From: Adenophora triphylla var. japonica
Taxonomy: Eukaryota; Streptophyta; Magnoliopsida; Asterales; Campanulaceae
Reading direction: 5' to 3'
Assembly (NCBI GenBank): GCA_022495995.1
Contig: JAFEMH010001242.1
Coordinates: forward strand, 72,001 to 136,000
Length of the DNA stretch: 64,000 nt
The position numbers and the translations under genes were made by a program. Numbering within the stretch: position 1 is the stretch's first letter; every line of letters begins with the position of its first letter. Below are positions 48,640 to 60,010 of the stretch, piece by piece. Under the pieces are notes generated by a model, which was not told the origin of the DNA, did not search any database, and saw only the letters and a list, made by a program, of their open reading frames with translations.

Positions 48640-49270
48640 CTAAACCTGCCCAGATTTGGCAGAATTCGCAGAAATCAATTTTTGATTCGACAGGGATTTG
48701 AGAGATTTGCAAATATTCCTGAATAACAATAGCAAGCTCACCTTATAAGATATCTCCCCAAACTTTTCAGCACTTTCAAGAAAGTTTGACTTGATGAATA
48801 AAAGTACTCGTTCCAAAGCTGAAATATATGTTACTTATTGCATGAAAATATCAAATCCGGCCTTAAATGAGATTGAGTTGGTGTTCCATTCGAAGATACA
48901 CTGAGGTGTTGTGAGTGGGTAGGATAGAGAAAATGAGATAGAAAATAGTAAGGCGATAGTCGTTATAAGTATTAAAAGTGAGTCACATTAATAAATAAAT
49001 ATTATATACTTTCGTTCATAGAAAATGAGACTTATCAATAAGACGCTCTAGATGACAAAGTTGGTAAGATTATTCGAAATAGAAGTAGAGGGAGTATTGC
49101 GTTAAATTAAGGTCAAAATATGCATTTTGACTAACGAAAGTTAGTCATGTAACTAACTTCGGGTAATATGTCATATGAAATGATCAGTTTTGTCCCTAAA
49201 AAAAAGATGTCCATGATATATGACTTGAAAATATAACATCATATTTTTTTATTTGCAATGGGCTTTATAA
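48640..49270. other. Intergenic or Helitron interior, nothing recognised
   Basis: No supported gene. Decayed MITE-like words (GTAGAGGGAGTA) appear near 49087. Confidence 0.4.
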
Positions 49271-49274
49271 AAAC

Positions 49275-49400
49275 AAATACTCCCTCCATCTCGAAAAATT
49301 TAGATCACTTTGACTTTAATGGTCAACTCAATTATAAAAATAAATACTTCCTTCGTCTCGAAAAATTTAGATCACTTTGACTTTAATGGTCAACTCAATC
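49275..49400 (+). repeat. Tandem duplication of a Stowaway-like left end
   Basis: Two ~58-bp units (about 49275-49332 and 49342-49399) share CTCGAAAAATTTAGATCACT and GACTTTAATGGTCAACTCAA. Each starts with a variant of ACTCCCTCCATCTC. No right end was found. Confidence 0.7.
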
Positions 49401-49679
49401 AAATTTTGACCGTACTTTATGAAAATTTAGATATTTTATTCAATTATAAAAATTGTTATTTTTTCACCATTAGATCCATGAGTAGCAAAAGTTTTACAAA
49501 AATATAAACCAAGCAAAATAGACATTATCAAGCAAGCAATAGCACAGTACAAAAAATATTTGTTAGTAAATTCACCATTTAGCTTAATACTTAAAATTAA
49601 TAATTATTTTTTAACTGTCAACATAGTAAAATTCAATTTTGTTAATAAAAATTATTAATTATTTATATTAGTTAGTAAC

Positions 49680-49926
49680 CGGTGTAGGGGAGTTTTTTTT
49701 TATGTTTTTTCCAACTTTAAATCTAGGCCGCTCTTTGTCTTTTGAAAGATTAAATCTGAACCACTCTTTGTGTGACGGTTAGAGAGGTAGTAACCGTTGT
49801 AGCAGAGTGGGAAGTTAAAAACAAATTTATTTTTTATATTCAATCCTAGCCACCAGTTATGTTTTCTCAAACTCAATCTTGGCCATCGATTGTGTGACGG
49901 GTAGATGTGATCTCTATTGTATTATA
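49680..49926 (-). mobile_element. Possible second Helitron 5' terminus
   Basis: The minus strand begins TCTATAATACAATAGAGATC after A, with CCGTCACACAA-type motifs repeated (about 49772 and 49893 on the plus strand). This fits a Helitron 5' end. If real, the Helitron ending at 43313 could be only 6.6 kb. Confidence 0.4.
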
Positions 49927-50004
49927 GATACCCAAATAAAAATATAACTTTTAAAATATGCCATTAAAACAATTATTATTTTTTATAAATCTTTGATAAG
50001 GATC

Positions 50005-50157
50005 CATATGTCGTTGGCCCAATTACGAAACCCATTTTCTTGTGGCCCAATTTCCAAGCCTTAAACCCAAATCGCAGTCATCGTCCTCCCGGAAATCTAA
50101 AACCCCCGCCGGTGCTTTGACCATCCCCATGACCGTCTCAGAAACGCCATTCACATC
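50005..50157 (+). promoter_or_regulatory. Promoter and leader of the L7/L12 gene fragment
   Basis: Two GGCCCA (TGGGCC) site II-type elements lie at 50016-50021 and 50044-50049, typical of plant ribosomal-protein and mitochondrial-protein gene promoters. They are followed by a short leader to the ATG at 50158. A telo-box-like AAACCCTAA at 50211 lies inside the coding region. Confidence 0.5.
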
Positions 50158-50525
50158 ATGAAATACTCCCGCATCATTTCTCATTCTCTAGGGTTCCGAC
50201 GCCAAATTCAAAACCCTAATTTCATTCAATCTCAAATCATTCCATGGCAAACCAATCTCAGGGAATTCACTACTTCAGAACCAAACCCTACAGCTCCGTC
50301 GGAGCGAGTCTCAGCCATTGTCGATGAGTTACTCAAACTAACCCTCCTTGAATCTGCGGACTTGACGGAGGTTATGAGGCAGAAATCGGGATTTAAAGAA
50401 ATGCCAATGATGGCTGTAATGATGCCTGGCATGGGGTTTAAAGGTGGCGCCGGAGTCAAAGGCGGTGGGGCGGCTGGGAAAGCGGAGGAGAAGAAGGCGG
50501 AGAAGACTGTTTTTGATTTGAAGCT
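50158..50525 (+). pseudogene. Mitochondrial ribosomal protein L7/L12, 5' part
   Basis: A 122-codon 5' portion of a plant mitochondrion-targeted bacterial-type L7/L12 stalk protein, which binds elongation factors on the ribosome. Visible parts: a basic, Ser-rich transit peptide (about 1-40), the N-terminal dimerisation segment with VDELLKLTLLESADLTEVM (55-73), a Met/Gly/Ala-rich hinge (80-108) and the start of the C-terminal domain at KTVFDLK (116-122). At codon 123 it is cut by a Sirevirus. The target duplication AAGCT is present at 50521-50525 and 60996-61000, and the same frame resumes at 61001. The longer open frame past 50525 reads into the LTR and is artefactual. Confidence 0.88.
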
Positions 50526-51506
50526 TGTTAATGTTAGATCATGTGTTGTCATGAATGTCATCCCAAGTGTTGCAAACCAGTGTTGCCACTGGTGTTGCCA
50601 AAAGTGTTGCCATTTGGAATTGGCGACACTGAGTTAGTTACTGTATTTTTCACAAATATTAATGGGTAAATTAATGTTTATATAACAGTAGTTAGTCACC
50701 TTAAAATGAGCTTAAAATCAGCAACGAGAAACGACCCGGGCGTTAATCACGAAGAGAAGAAGAAGTTAACAAATAAACATGTGTTTATTTGTTTAATTGA
50801 TGACCAAGCCAGGAGATATTTTATTCGGCTATTCAGGGAGAACAAGTCGAGTACAAGGCAATCAAAGCTAAGAGGTACAAGCATGAGAAGCAAGAGAAGA
50901 CTAGGTCTCCTACAATGAAGGCGAGAAGGCTATTTTGGAGGAAACAAACCCAAGGTGTTAGGTGATCATTTGAGTAGGCTCCAAGACTTTGTGGCCTATA
51001 AATAGTGCGATGGATCTTCATTGAAGATCATCCAATTCGAAACGCAAATCTGCACAAGAAAAGTAGAATTACGCTCTCAAGTGTTGCCATTCGGTGTCGT
51101 GCAACACTTTGTCCAACACTCGAATATTTCATATAGATTTTTATATTTTTGTGAGGTTTTTGAGTGTTTATTTCGAGAGAATTCGTGTATGTTGTTCCTT
51201 ATATCGGGGTTCGTTTATCATTAAGGAACAACCTCGACCTTGTATTGAATTCATATTATTAATAGAAAGGTCTTGCCTTTTAGGCACCCATCAAGTTATA
51301 TATTTATATAACTTGATAAAAATTATATTCTTGTGTATTGCTTTAATTCTTCCGCCGCAAATTATATTTATTTCTATTGATTTGTGCTTTTTCTAGAATT
51401 GGTGAATGTGTTGTTGTTAGTGTCATCAACACTAAGAACAACACCTGTGAGTTTTATCTCACCTTGTGAGTTTCGTCTCATAAGTTCTTAGCCATAGACA
51501 ATTTCA
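50526..51506 (+). repeat. 5' LTR of the Sirevirus
   Basis: TGTTAATGTT to CAATTTCA. TATAAATA lies at 50997-51004. It contains CAAGTGTTGC / GGCGACACTG self-complementary motifs at 50564-50631 and 51078-51119. It differs from the 3' LTR mostly by 1-3-base indels. Confidence 0.92.
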
Positions 51507-51508
51507 AT

Positions 51509-51520
51509 TGGTATCGAGCC
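51509..51520 (+). other. Primer binding site
   Basis: TGGTATCGAGCC lies 2 bp after the LTR. It corresponds to the usual initiator-Met site TGGTATCAGAGCC with one base missing. Confidence 0.75.
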
Positions 51521-52696
51521 TAGCACTTGATATACTAAGTGTTTAGATCCTTTTGTCATGGCTTATGATCCCTGCAAACCCTAATCAAAAGAGATTACCG
51601 GTTTTAGACGGATCTAATTATGCTTATTGGAAGATTCGCCTACGCTCGCATATCAAATCAATTGATCTTCGGGCTTGGCGATCTATTTTAAATGGTTATT
51701 ACTGTTCCAATGCTTCCTCCGGATGACGATGGTGACGTACAAGTCAAACCCGAATTCGAGTGGACAATTGAAGAGAATAATCTTGCTAGTTTCAATGAAA
51801 AGGCACTGAATGCCATCTATGAATGGGTTGACATGCATATGTTCAAACTCATTCAAAATAGTCCCTCCGCAAAAGATGCTTGGGATACTTTACAAAGATT
51901 TTGTGAAGGAGATGGCGGTGTCCGAGAAACAAAGCTTAGAGGTCTCACTAGTAGATTTGAAAGATTAAGAATGGGTGAAAACGAAGACATCTCGTCTTAT
52001 TTTGAAAAGTTGATTGATATTTCAAATGCTTGTCAAGTATTAGGGAGCCTTTTACAAATAAACAACTTGTTTCAAAAGCTATTCGTACTCTTCCCGAACG
52101 TTTTAATATTAAAGTTTCGGCTATTGAAGAGGCCCATAATCTTTCAACAATGGACATCAACTCCTTAATGAGTATTTTGAAAAACTTTGAGTTGAATCTC
52201 AATGAACAAACGGAGGCTTCTAAAGGCAAGAATATTGCCTTAAAAGTCGAATCTTCGGACACATGTGTGGACGATGAAGATGAAGTCTTCGAGGAGTTAG
52301 ATGAAAATACTAGTGTAGCTTTACTTGTAAGGAGATATAATTCTATGGTTAGAAAATTTAACAAAGTGCAGTAAAGGCTAAGGACCAAACGGCCAAAACC
52401 TCTAGTTTTGTGCCAAGGAGAAGTCCTCCTCCAAATCAAAAGGATATCCCACCAAGGCGTGCATCCTCGGAAAAGATCCGGTCCGATCCTAAGTACATTG
52501 AATCTATTCAATGTCATGCTTGTTCGGTTGGGGTCACTATGCCAATGAATGTGCTAACACCTTGAGAAAGGCGGGCAAAAACTTGTGGGTATCTCTTAGT
52601 GATGGAGAGGAGGAAGGAACGGAGAAAGAAGAACAGACGGAGCAAGTAGTCATGATGGCCACGGTAGAGGAGCTACCTTCGACTGAGAGTGTTACT

Positions 52697-52801
52697 TCAA
52701 GTGTCATTACAGATTTGACAACACTTGACACAACATTGGTGACTTCTTCGTAAAGTGTTGCCCCAAGTGTCGTCCAGAATTGGCAACACTTGGCACAACA
52801 C
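52697..52801 (+). repeat. CAAGTGTYGCC / GGCAACACTTG palindrome, two units
   Basis: CAAGTGTCATTACA..TGACAACACTTG (52697-52725), then CCAAGTGTCGTCC..GGCAACACTTGG (52762-52791). This lies downstream of the gag zinc knuckle and within open frame for most of its length. Confidence 0.8.
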
Positions 52802-53362
52802 TCAGCGGTATGATTCTTTAAATGATCTTAATTTGCATGGTTCAACGATTTAAATTCGGGAAGAGATTATAGAGGATGATCTTGATAAAGATGAACTTAT
52901 TTGTGAATTAAAAAACCTCTATAAATCTCTCCTCGTGGAATGGAAAAAGGAGAATAAGATGGTGGTTTTCTTGAAAAAGGAAAATCGGGATCTTAAGAAC
53001 TCCTTGACTCGGCTAGAAGCTCAACTCGGTAGGAGAGACTTGGATCTTGATAAAATCAAGGCCAAACTCAACCTAGCCGAATCCACCTTCAAAAAACTCA
53101 ACACGAGTTCATCCAAATTGGATGAAATACTCAAATTGAGTAAGCCTCTGAAAGTTTGGTCTTGGGTTCCAAGAATCACTTGAAAGTATTACCTCTTTCT
53201 TGTTTGATGTTGAAACTAAAAATTGTTTTGTAAAAGAGCGTGTCAAGGAAAAGGGTAGCACTTCTAGTGATTCCTCTCGATCAATCAATGAGTGTGGATA
53301 CCGTCACAAAGTGGACATTTAAAACCGGATTGCATTTTCCTACAAAAGAAAATGTCCAGCCT

Positions 53363-53418
53363 TCAAGTGTCGTCTCAAGTGTCGCCCGGTTTCTCGGGGC
53401 AACACTTATGGCAACACG
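53363..53418 (+). repeat. CAAGTGTYGCC / GGCAACACT palindrome unit
   Basis: Two CAAGTGTCG boxes followed by GGGCAACACTT and TGGCAACACGG, just before the protease. The open frame reads SSVVSSVA..GATLMAT. Confidence 0.8.
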
Positions 53419-54865
53419 GTGAACGAAATCCAGATTTTCAAAAAGGGTTGGTTACCCAAGGAAAAGCGAAATGCTATGTTGTTTATATAGCCTTAAGGAC
53501 TAACATTGCGGGGAACTTGGTACTTTGATAGTGGTTGTTCACGTCATATGGACTGGTACAAAATCATTCCTAACAGAGTACCAACCTATTCAAGGAGGCT
53601 CAGTGACTTATGGTGGTGGAGGCAAGAGTGAAATAGTTGGTAAAGGAACACTTGGATATTGTTGGTTTTCCTCCTTTGAAAAATGTCTTGCACGTAGATG
53701 GTTTACTTGCTAATTTAATTAGCATTAGCCAACTATGTGATGACAATTTGGAGGTAAAATTCAATAAAAATACCTCGTGAAGTGTTTGATAACACTAACT
53801 TTTTGTGTCATGACTGGAATAAGATCAAGTGATAATTGCTATCTGGTTGGTAATAAATCGGTGTGCAATTTGACAAAACTTGATGATATTAGGTTATGGC
53901 ATCAAAAGTTAGGTCATTCTCATTATAGGAATCTTGAGAAGATTATCAAACATAATGCCGTCAAAGGTGTTCCTAAACTAGACCTCAAAAACACCGTGAT
54001 GTGTGGTGGTCAAAAGGGTAAGCAAACTCGTGTTGCTCACGGTGTTGAACAACACAATGAGCAACACTCGGGAACAACACATTGTTTTCAGCTTCTACAT
54101 ATGGACTTGATGGGTCCTATTGAGGTAGAAAGCTTGGGAGGTAAGAAGTATGTTTATGTAATAGTTGATGATTTTTCTAGGTTTACATGGGTGTATTTCT
54201 TAAGAGAAAAATCGAAACTTTTGATAAATTTACTCACTTAGCCTCTAAAATCAAAAACATGTTTTGTTCTCCTATTTTTCGAATAAGATCGATCATGGTA
54301 GAGAATTTGAAAACATCTCCTTTTCTACTTTTTGTAGTAAAAGGGGATACACCATGAGTTTTCGGCACCCAAAACACCACAACAAAATGGTGTTCTTTGA
54401 AAGGAAAAATAGGACTTTAATGGAAATGGCGCGTGTTATGCTAATTGCTAGAAATATTTCTAAAGGTTTTTGGGCCGAAGCATTAAACACAGCTTGTCAC
54501 ACTACAAATAGAGTTTTCTTAAGACCCGTACAACTATGACACCCTATGAGATTTTAAATGGAAAGAAACCTACGGTTCACTATTTTCATGTGTTTGGGTG
54601 TTTGTGTTACATTTTAAATGACCGGGAATACTTAGGAAACCTTGATTCTAAGAGTGACAAAGCCATCTTTCTTGGCTACTCTCAAAACAGTCATGCTTAT
54701 CGTGTCTATAATTTGAGGTTAAAAGTAATTCAAGAATCGGTAAATATTGAATTTAACGATTACTTGAGTGCGCAGAGAACCACTTGATGATATACCTCGA
54801 CTTTACTAGAAGAAGTCGAACAAAGGGCTGGAACAGACCGATTCGGCCATTGCAGCCACGAGATT

Positions 54866-54917
54866 CAAGTGTTGCTCCAAGTGTCGCCCCTGAAATGGCA
54901 ACACCCGAGGCAACACA
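54866..54917 (+). repeat. CAAGTGTYGCC / GGCAACACC palindrome unit
   Basis: CAAGTGTTGCTCCAAGTGTC then TGGCAACACCCGAGGCAACA, in the linker between integrase and reverse transcriptase. One frame reads SSVAPSVAPEMATPEATQE. Confidence 0.85.
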
Positions 54918-56759
54918 GGAGAACGAACGGTGGTGGAAATTCGAGAGCGGTGACTCGAAGGAGAAGATGGATTGGTGTACCATCAAGGCGGGAGAGATCC
55001 CCGGCTCGAATTAGAAATTATCATCCCATTACTCAAGTAATTGGTGATGTTAATGAAGGGGTTAGAACAAGGAACAAGGAGCCAGTTGATTACAGAGATA
55101 TGGTTAGATATGTGTGTATGTCCTCCACATACTCTCAGGTAAAACACTCCTGTTTCGTTTCCTCTGTTGAACCAAAAAATGTGATTGAGGCCTTAAATGA
55201 TAAATTCTGGATTCAAGCTATGCAAGAAGAGCTTGAACAATTTACCAAATTTTTATCAAGTTATATAAATATATAACTTGGTGTTTAGTTCCACGTCCTT
55301 TAAATACTAACATTATTGGAACTAAATGGATTTACAAAAACAAATCTGATGAATTGGGTAATATTGTTCGTAATAAAGCTCGTCTTGTGGCTCAAGGCTA
55401 TACACAAGTGGAAGGAATCGACTTTGACGAGACCTTTGCACCTGTGGCTAGAATTGAGTCAATAAGACTTCTTCTTGCTATAGCCTGTTATCTCAAAATC
55501 ACATTGCACCAAATGGATGTCAAAGCGGCTTTCTTGAATGGGTACTTAGATAAAGAGATCTATGTTGAGCAACCCAAAGGGTTTGAAGACCCATTCCACC
55601 CAGACCATGTATACAGACTTGATAAGGCCTTATATGGCTTAAAACAAGCTCCTCGTGCATGGTATGGGCGTCTAACAAGCTTCCTTCTTGAATATGGATT
55701 TGTTAGAGGAGAAGCCGATAGGACATTATTTATTCTTAGGGAAAATAAAGAGCTTGTCATTGCTCAAATCTATGTTGATGACATAGTTTATGGTTCCACA
55801 TCTAAAACATGTTTACAAAATTTTGTGGAAGCTATGACATCTACATTTGAGATGAGCATGATAGGAGAACTTAATTATTTCCTAGGATTGCGGGTGAAAC
55901 AATCGAATGATGGAATCTTCATCGCTCAGAGCAAGTATGCTAAGAGTCCGGTGAAAAGATTTGGATTGGAGAGTGCCAAGAGCTCTAAAATACCTATGGG
56001 ATCATCTCTTAAGGTAACCAAAGATCGGGCAGGGGAGGATGTTGACCCAACTCTGTATAGATCCATGATAGGTAGTCTTAACTTTATCTTATCGCCGGTC
56101 GTCCGATATAATGTTCAACGTAGGTGTTTGTGCTAGATATCAATCGCTCCTAAAATTTCTCACCTAAATGCCTTTGTCAAGAAAATCATCAAGTATGTAT
56201 GCAGGACAAGTGAATTGGGAATCTGGTTCACCAAAGACACTAATACCAACTTAGTTGGTTTTAGTGACTACGATTGGGCGGGGGATATAGATGACGGAAA
56301 GAGTACTAGTGGGGGTTGTTTTCTTGGGTAATAATCTAGTGTCATGAGTACGATGCAAGCAAAGCTGTGTTTCTCTCTCGGCTGCGAATCAATATGTGGC
56401 GGCAGGAGTTGTTGTTCACAACTAATATGGTTAAAACACATGCTTGATGACTATGGTCTTGATAGTAATATCTTGACCATGTATTGTGACAATCTGAGTG
56501 CTATAAATATCTCCAAAAACCCTGTACAACACTTACGCACTAAGCACATTGATATCCGCCATCATTTTTTAAGAGATTTAGTAGAAAAGGAATTGATCCA
56601 AATAGAGCATATTGATACAAAACATCAACTTGCTGATATTTTGACCAAAGCCTTGGACCATGAGAGATTTTCAAGTTTGAAAAAATCTCTTGGTCTATGT
56701 TTTCTATAAATCTGTTAGTGTTGCCGTCGATGTTACCAACACACAACACTTTGTATGAG

Positions 56760-57560
56760 TTGTATATTAAAAAAAAAAAAAAAAAAAAATTATAGCTAGT
56801 TTAATCCCAAATGAGGGGCATTTACTGACCTTTTTGTTCTAGTATGTGTACATTCTTAAGGTTAACATTTTTAAAATACCCCTTTGTGCTAAAAAGTGAC
56901 AAAGTCACTCATATTGTTGTTGATATTTTAAAAAAAAAAGGGGCAAAGCTTGTGAAAATTCCCAAAGGGAATATAATGTAGTGTTTTATACTAAGTATTA
57001 GGGACATGGAGCTCGCTACTACAGTGTACCCTACTTGAAAGGTATAAAACTTACTAATTGTAGCTTTACACTTTAATAAAAAACTCGGGGCACGGAGCTC
57101 GCTACTACGATGCTTCCTTGTAAATAAATAAAGTGTAAAGTGTGCTTAAAAATTGCCTAAGAAAGTATAGTTATATATGTTAAAAAATATCAAGGGGATT
57201 TTATTTAAAAATGTTGCCTTGTGTGTCACGCAACATTGCTAGTAACACATTAGTAGATGCTACATTAATTTTTTATTTTCTTATTTTTGTTTTTGTTAAT
57301 TAAATTTTAAATCTCCAAAAGTCTATTTGCTTATATTTAGAGTTTGTGAAATTTAAAAGGTTTTTAGCAAAAATTTTTATTTTTGTCAATCTAAGTGTAA
57401 TTTTGTAATATCTATTTTTTAAAATTCATCTCTTTGAATTTTGAAAAACACAATTTTATGGATATTACTAAAATTATGTTTAGTTATTATTAAAAATTAT
57501 AAAAATTATAAAAATTAAAAAAAAAAAAAAGGGGATTTTTTTTAAAAAATGTCGGATAAC
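56760..57560 (+). other. Non-coding spacer between pol and the env-like region
   Basis: Poly-A runs at 56769-56789 and 57517-57531. GGAGCTCGCTACTAC is repeated at about 57009 and 57096. GTTGCCTTGTGTGTC...GCAACATTG near 57214 is a weak form of the element's palindrome. Such a spacer could hold a splice acceptor for env-like mRNA, but none can be chosen by eye. Confidence 0.5.
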
Positions 57561-58307
57561 ACTTGAGTTTGTTGGGATTTTTAGAGATAATTGGAGGATT
57601 AATTAATTTGACCTTGTCAAATCAATTAACTCCCTCCACTATTCACTCATTAAAACCCACTCCTAAACCCTCTCTCTCTCTCTCACCGTGCTCTCTCTCT
57701 CTCTCTAGGCGGAAAGAAGAAACCCTTCCCCTGCTCCTTCTTCGTCGTTCTTCAATCCTCCATGGCAAGCACCAAAAATTCACCCCAAATTTCATCACCC
57801 ATGGAAATTTCGCCTCTAGCTCCCTCTAGTGTTGCCTCAAATGTCGCCGTTCCAATGGAGATATCCCCTGCGACACTTTCGGCCACACCCTCAACCTCAC
57901 CCTCATTAGACATTGTTGTCTATGATCCTTCCAAAATTCCCATTCCTATTAATCTTCCGTAAGCTACCCCTCCATAGAGCTCACCTTCGCCCCTCAAAAG
58001 AAGACCAAGAAGAGAAAGGCGGTTGATGCCTCTTCGTCTTTTAGGGGTGGAGTGCGTAGACAATCTGAGAGGATCAAAACCTTGTTCAGGTCCAAGATTC
58101 CTTCCAACACGGCTGATGATCCAGTAAATGTGGAGGATAGCTCGAGTTCTTCTCTCTCAACATTTCGTCCGAGGAAGGTTCGGACCCGGCTTTTAAAGAG
58201 ACAAAGGAGCCCTCATCATCTTCGATGAGGATGAAGAAGCTTGGTTGGAAGATGAGGAAACTCTTGCTGAAGCCCAGTCAAAATGAAGAAGAAACAGAAA
58301 ATTTCAT

Positions 58308-58359
58308 CAAGTGTCGCCCCAAGTGTTGCCGATGAAATGGCAACACCCGAAGCAACACC
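58308..58359 (+). repeat. CAAGTGTYGCC / GGCAACACC palindrome unit
   Basis: CAAGTGTCGCCCCAAGTGTT then TGGCAACACCCGAAGCAACA. One frame reads SSVAPSVADEMATPEATP, nearly the same peptide as at 54866 although the two lie in different genes. A weaker relative lies at 57828-57888. Confidence 0.85.
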
Positions 58360-59279
58360 TCTGCCAAGACCAAAGCACAATCGAGTTCTCCTTCGTATTC
58401 TCCTATTTCCTGGCCGAGGTACACTCTCCTAATCCCTCTCGGGATACAAAGTCGGATTATGAGTCCTTTGGATTTTATGAACGTCCTTTTCTTTCGGATG
58501 AATTTTATGGTGAAACAAATTTAGATAAGTTTGTTGAAGATTACTGAGAAGAAAATTCTGAATGAAAAGAATATGTATGTGACTCAATTCAAAGAGTTAG
58601 GTGTGTATCGGTTTTGGAGGATAGGATGTTTTTGCCTACGGTGACTAAAGTGTCATCGTACATTGAAAGTGTGGTTAGGAATTTCTATGCTCATCTTAGG
58701 GATAATATTGATGATAGGAATACCCCTCATTATGGAAAGATTTTTGTTAGGGGCAATATCTATGATTTTAATCCCTTGATCATCAACAAGGCATTCGGCC
58801 TCCCTAATGTCGAAGATGAGAGTTTGGAATATGATCCTAATGCCTTAGCCACCTTTTTAACTGGAGGGAGAATCACCATTTGGTCGATCACTTTAGGTCT
58901 ACCCATCTCACTTCTTTGTTTAGCGTGCTCCACAAGATTTGTATAACAAATTGGCTTCCTACGGCAAACGAGAACACGGTCACTTTTGAGCAAGCTAATT
59001 TGTTGTACAAACTAGGCAAGAAACAAAGAGTTAACTTTGGGAGACTTGTATTTGCTCACCTTGCTTTGCATGGGCTAAGAAGAAAAGACCTCCTCCTTCA
59101 TTTTTCCTTCTCTTATTTTCCAAGTCCTAATGTACCAAAACCTTAAGCCTTGGAATGGTGATAATATCTCTGAAAAGCCTGTTTATTACTAATTACCAAA
59201 CACTTTATCAAGGTGATAGGCACGAGGGGATTTACCTTGGGTTTTGGTTACAAATGCTCCTCCCGTTATCTTTGCCCAC

Positions 59280-59330
59280 CAAGTGTCGCCCCAAGTGTCG
59301 CTCCCAAACCGGCAACACTTCGGCAAGCAC
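59280..59330 (+). repeat. CAAGTGTCGCC / GGCAACACTT palindrome unit
   Basis: CAAGTGTCGCCCCAAGTGTC then CCGGCAACACTTCGGCAAGC, near the end of the env-like region. Confidence 0.8.
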
Positions 59331-59794
59331 TGTTCTCGTAATGGTTGATGCCGCTATGGTACTTAATTTTTTCAATAGTCAGGTCAAGCACATTGACTCA
59401 GAATTCGGGGGTGGTTGGACATGCGCACCGACATGATGAAAATGGTGGATTTAATTTCTTCCAAAATAGGGAGATAAGCCACCAAGGCGTGATGATGATG
59501 ATGGAGGCTGGAAATGGTCTTTGGGCCAAGTGGGACGGCGAGAGGGAGGTGAGAAGGAGTGAAATGCGGTTTAAAGATGGTTGGTTTGAATGGTGGTTGA
59601 TTTTGGTGGTTTGGAACAAAAACAATTTTATTTGTTTTATTTTGGTTTGTAATGCTTAAACAAATTTTATTTACGTTTATTTTTTTCTTTGTTTTTTGGA
59701 ATTTTCTTCAAACTTGGATGGATGTTTTTGTTGAATGATGGAATGGTTGGTTTAAGATTTTAATAATTATTTTGGTTAGTTATTAATTTCGTAT

Positions 59795-60010
59795 TAAGGG
59801 GGAGATTTTTGTAAAGATTTTGATACTTCATTTGCTTAATGGTTGATGTTTTGGATTGAAAAATATTTCAAAACATTGCCTGAAGGTTTATGTTGCCTCT
59901 ATCAAAATCTCGTGGCATTTTTTTGTGGTTTTAGTTAAGTTTGACTAACTGTTTTTGAAAAGATCATCACATTGGTATTTTGTGAAGAAATCAGTAACTA
60001 TGGGGGAGAT
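59795..60010 (+). other. Duplicated polypurine tracts
   Basis: AAGGGGGAGATTT near 59796 and ATGGGGGAGAT ending at 60010, immediately before the LTR. Multiple polypurine tracts are a Sirevirus trait; the second is the functional position. Confidence 0.7.

Larger units (their letters stand above)
51558..56709 (+). pseudogene. Sirevirus gag-pol, interrupted by frameshifts
   Basis: Starts at ATG 51558. Domains in order: gag (LPVLDGSNYAYWKIRLRSH near 51597; UBN2-type KDAWDTLQRFCEGDGGV near 51878), a CHAC...GHYANEC zinc knuckle at about 52513-52556, a coiled-coil segment (52935-53150), protease FDSGCSRHM near 53524, pre-integrase LWHQKLGHSHYRNLEKI near 53896, integrase (LLHMDLMGPI, VDDFSRFTW; 54090-54540), reverse transcriptase in the 260-codon frame 55354-56136 ([29 protein letters not shown]), and RNase H (CDNLSAINISKNPVQHLRTKH) ending at 56707-56709. 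At least eight indels or stops separate the frames. Pol would copy and integrate the element, but this copy cannot encode it intact. Confidence 0.88.
57762..59440 (+). pseudogene. Env-like / plant-transposon-domain region of the Sirevirus
   Basis: Starts MASTKNSPQISSPMEIS: a Ser/Pro-rich N-terminus, then a basic patch (KKTKKRKA near 57993), an acidic part, and a conserved-looking segment at 58614-58900 (FYAHLRDN, KIFVRGNIYDF, INKAFGLP). This resembles the 'putative plant transposon protein' domain found in Sirevirus third frames. LYKLGKKQRVNFGRLVFAHL follows near 59002. Four or more frame changes break it. No signal peptide or convincing membrane segment was seen, so 'env-like' denotes position rather than demonstrated envelope function. 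Confidence 0.6.

Noticed and set aside
50526..50637. C-terminal extension of the L7/L12 open frame (Cys/His-rich)
   Set aside because: It is LTR sequence read through after the insertion; the same string occurs in the 3' LTR at 60011.
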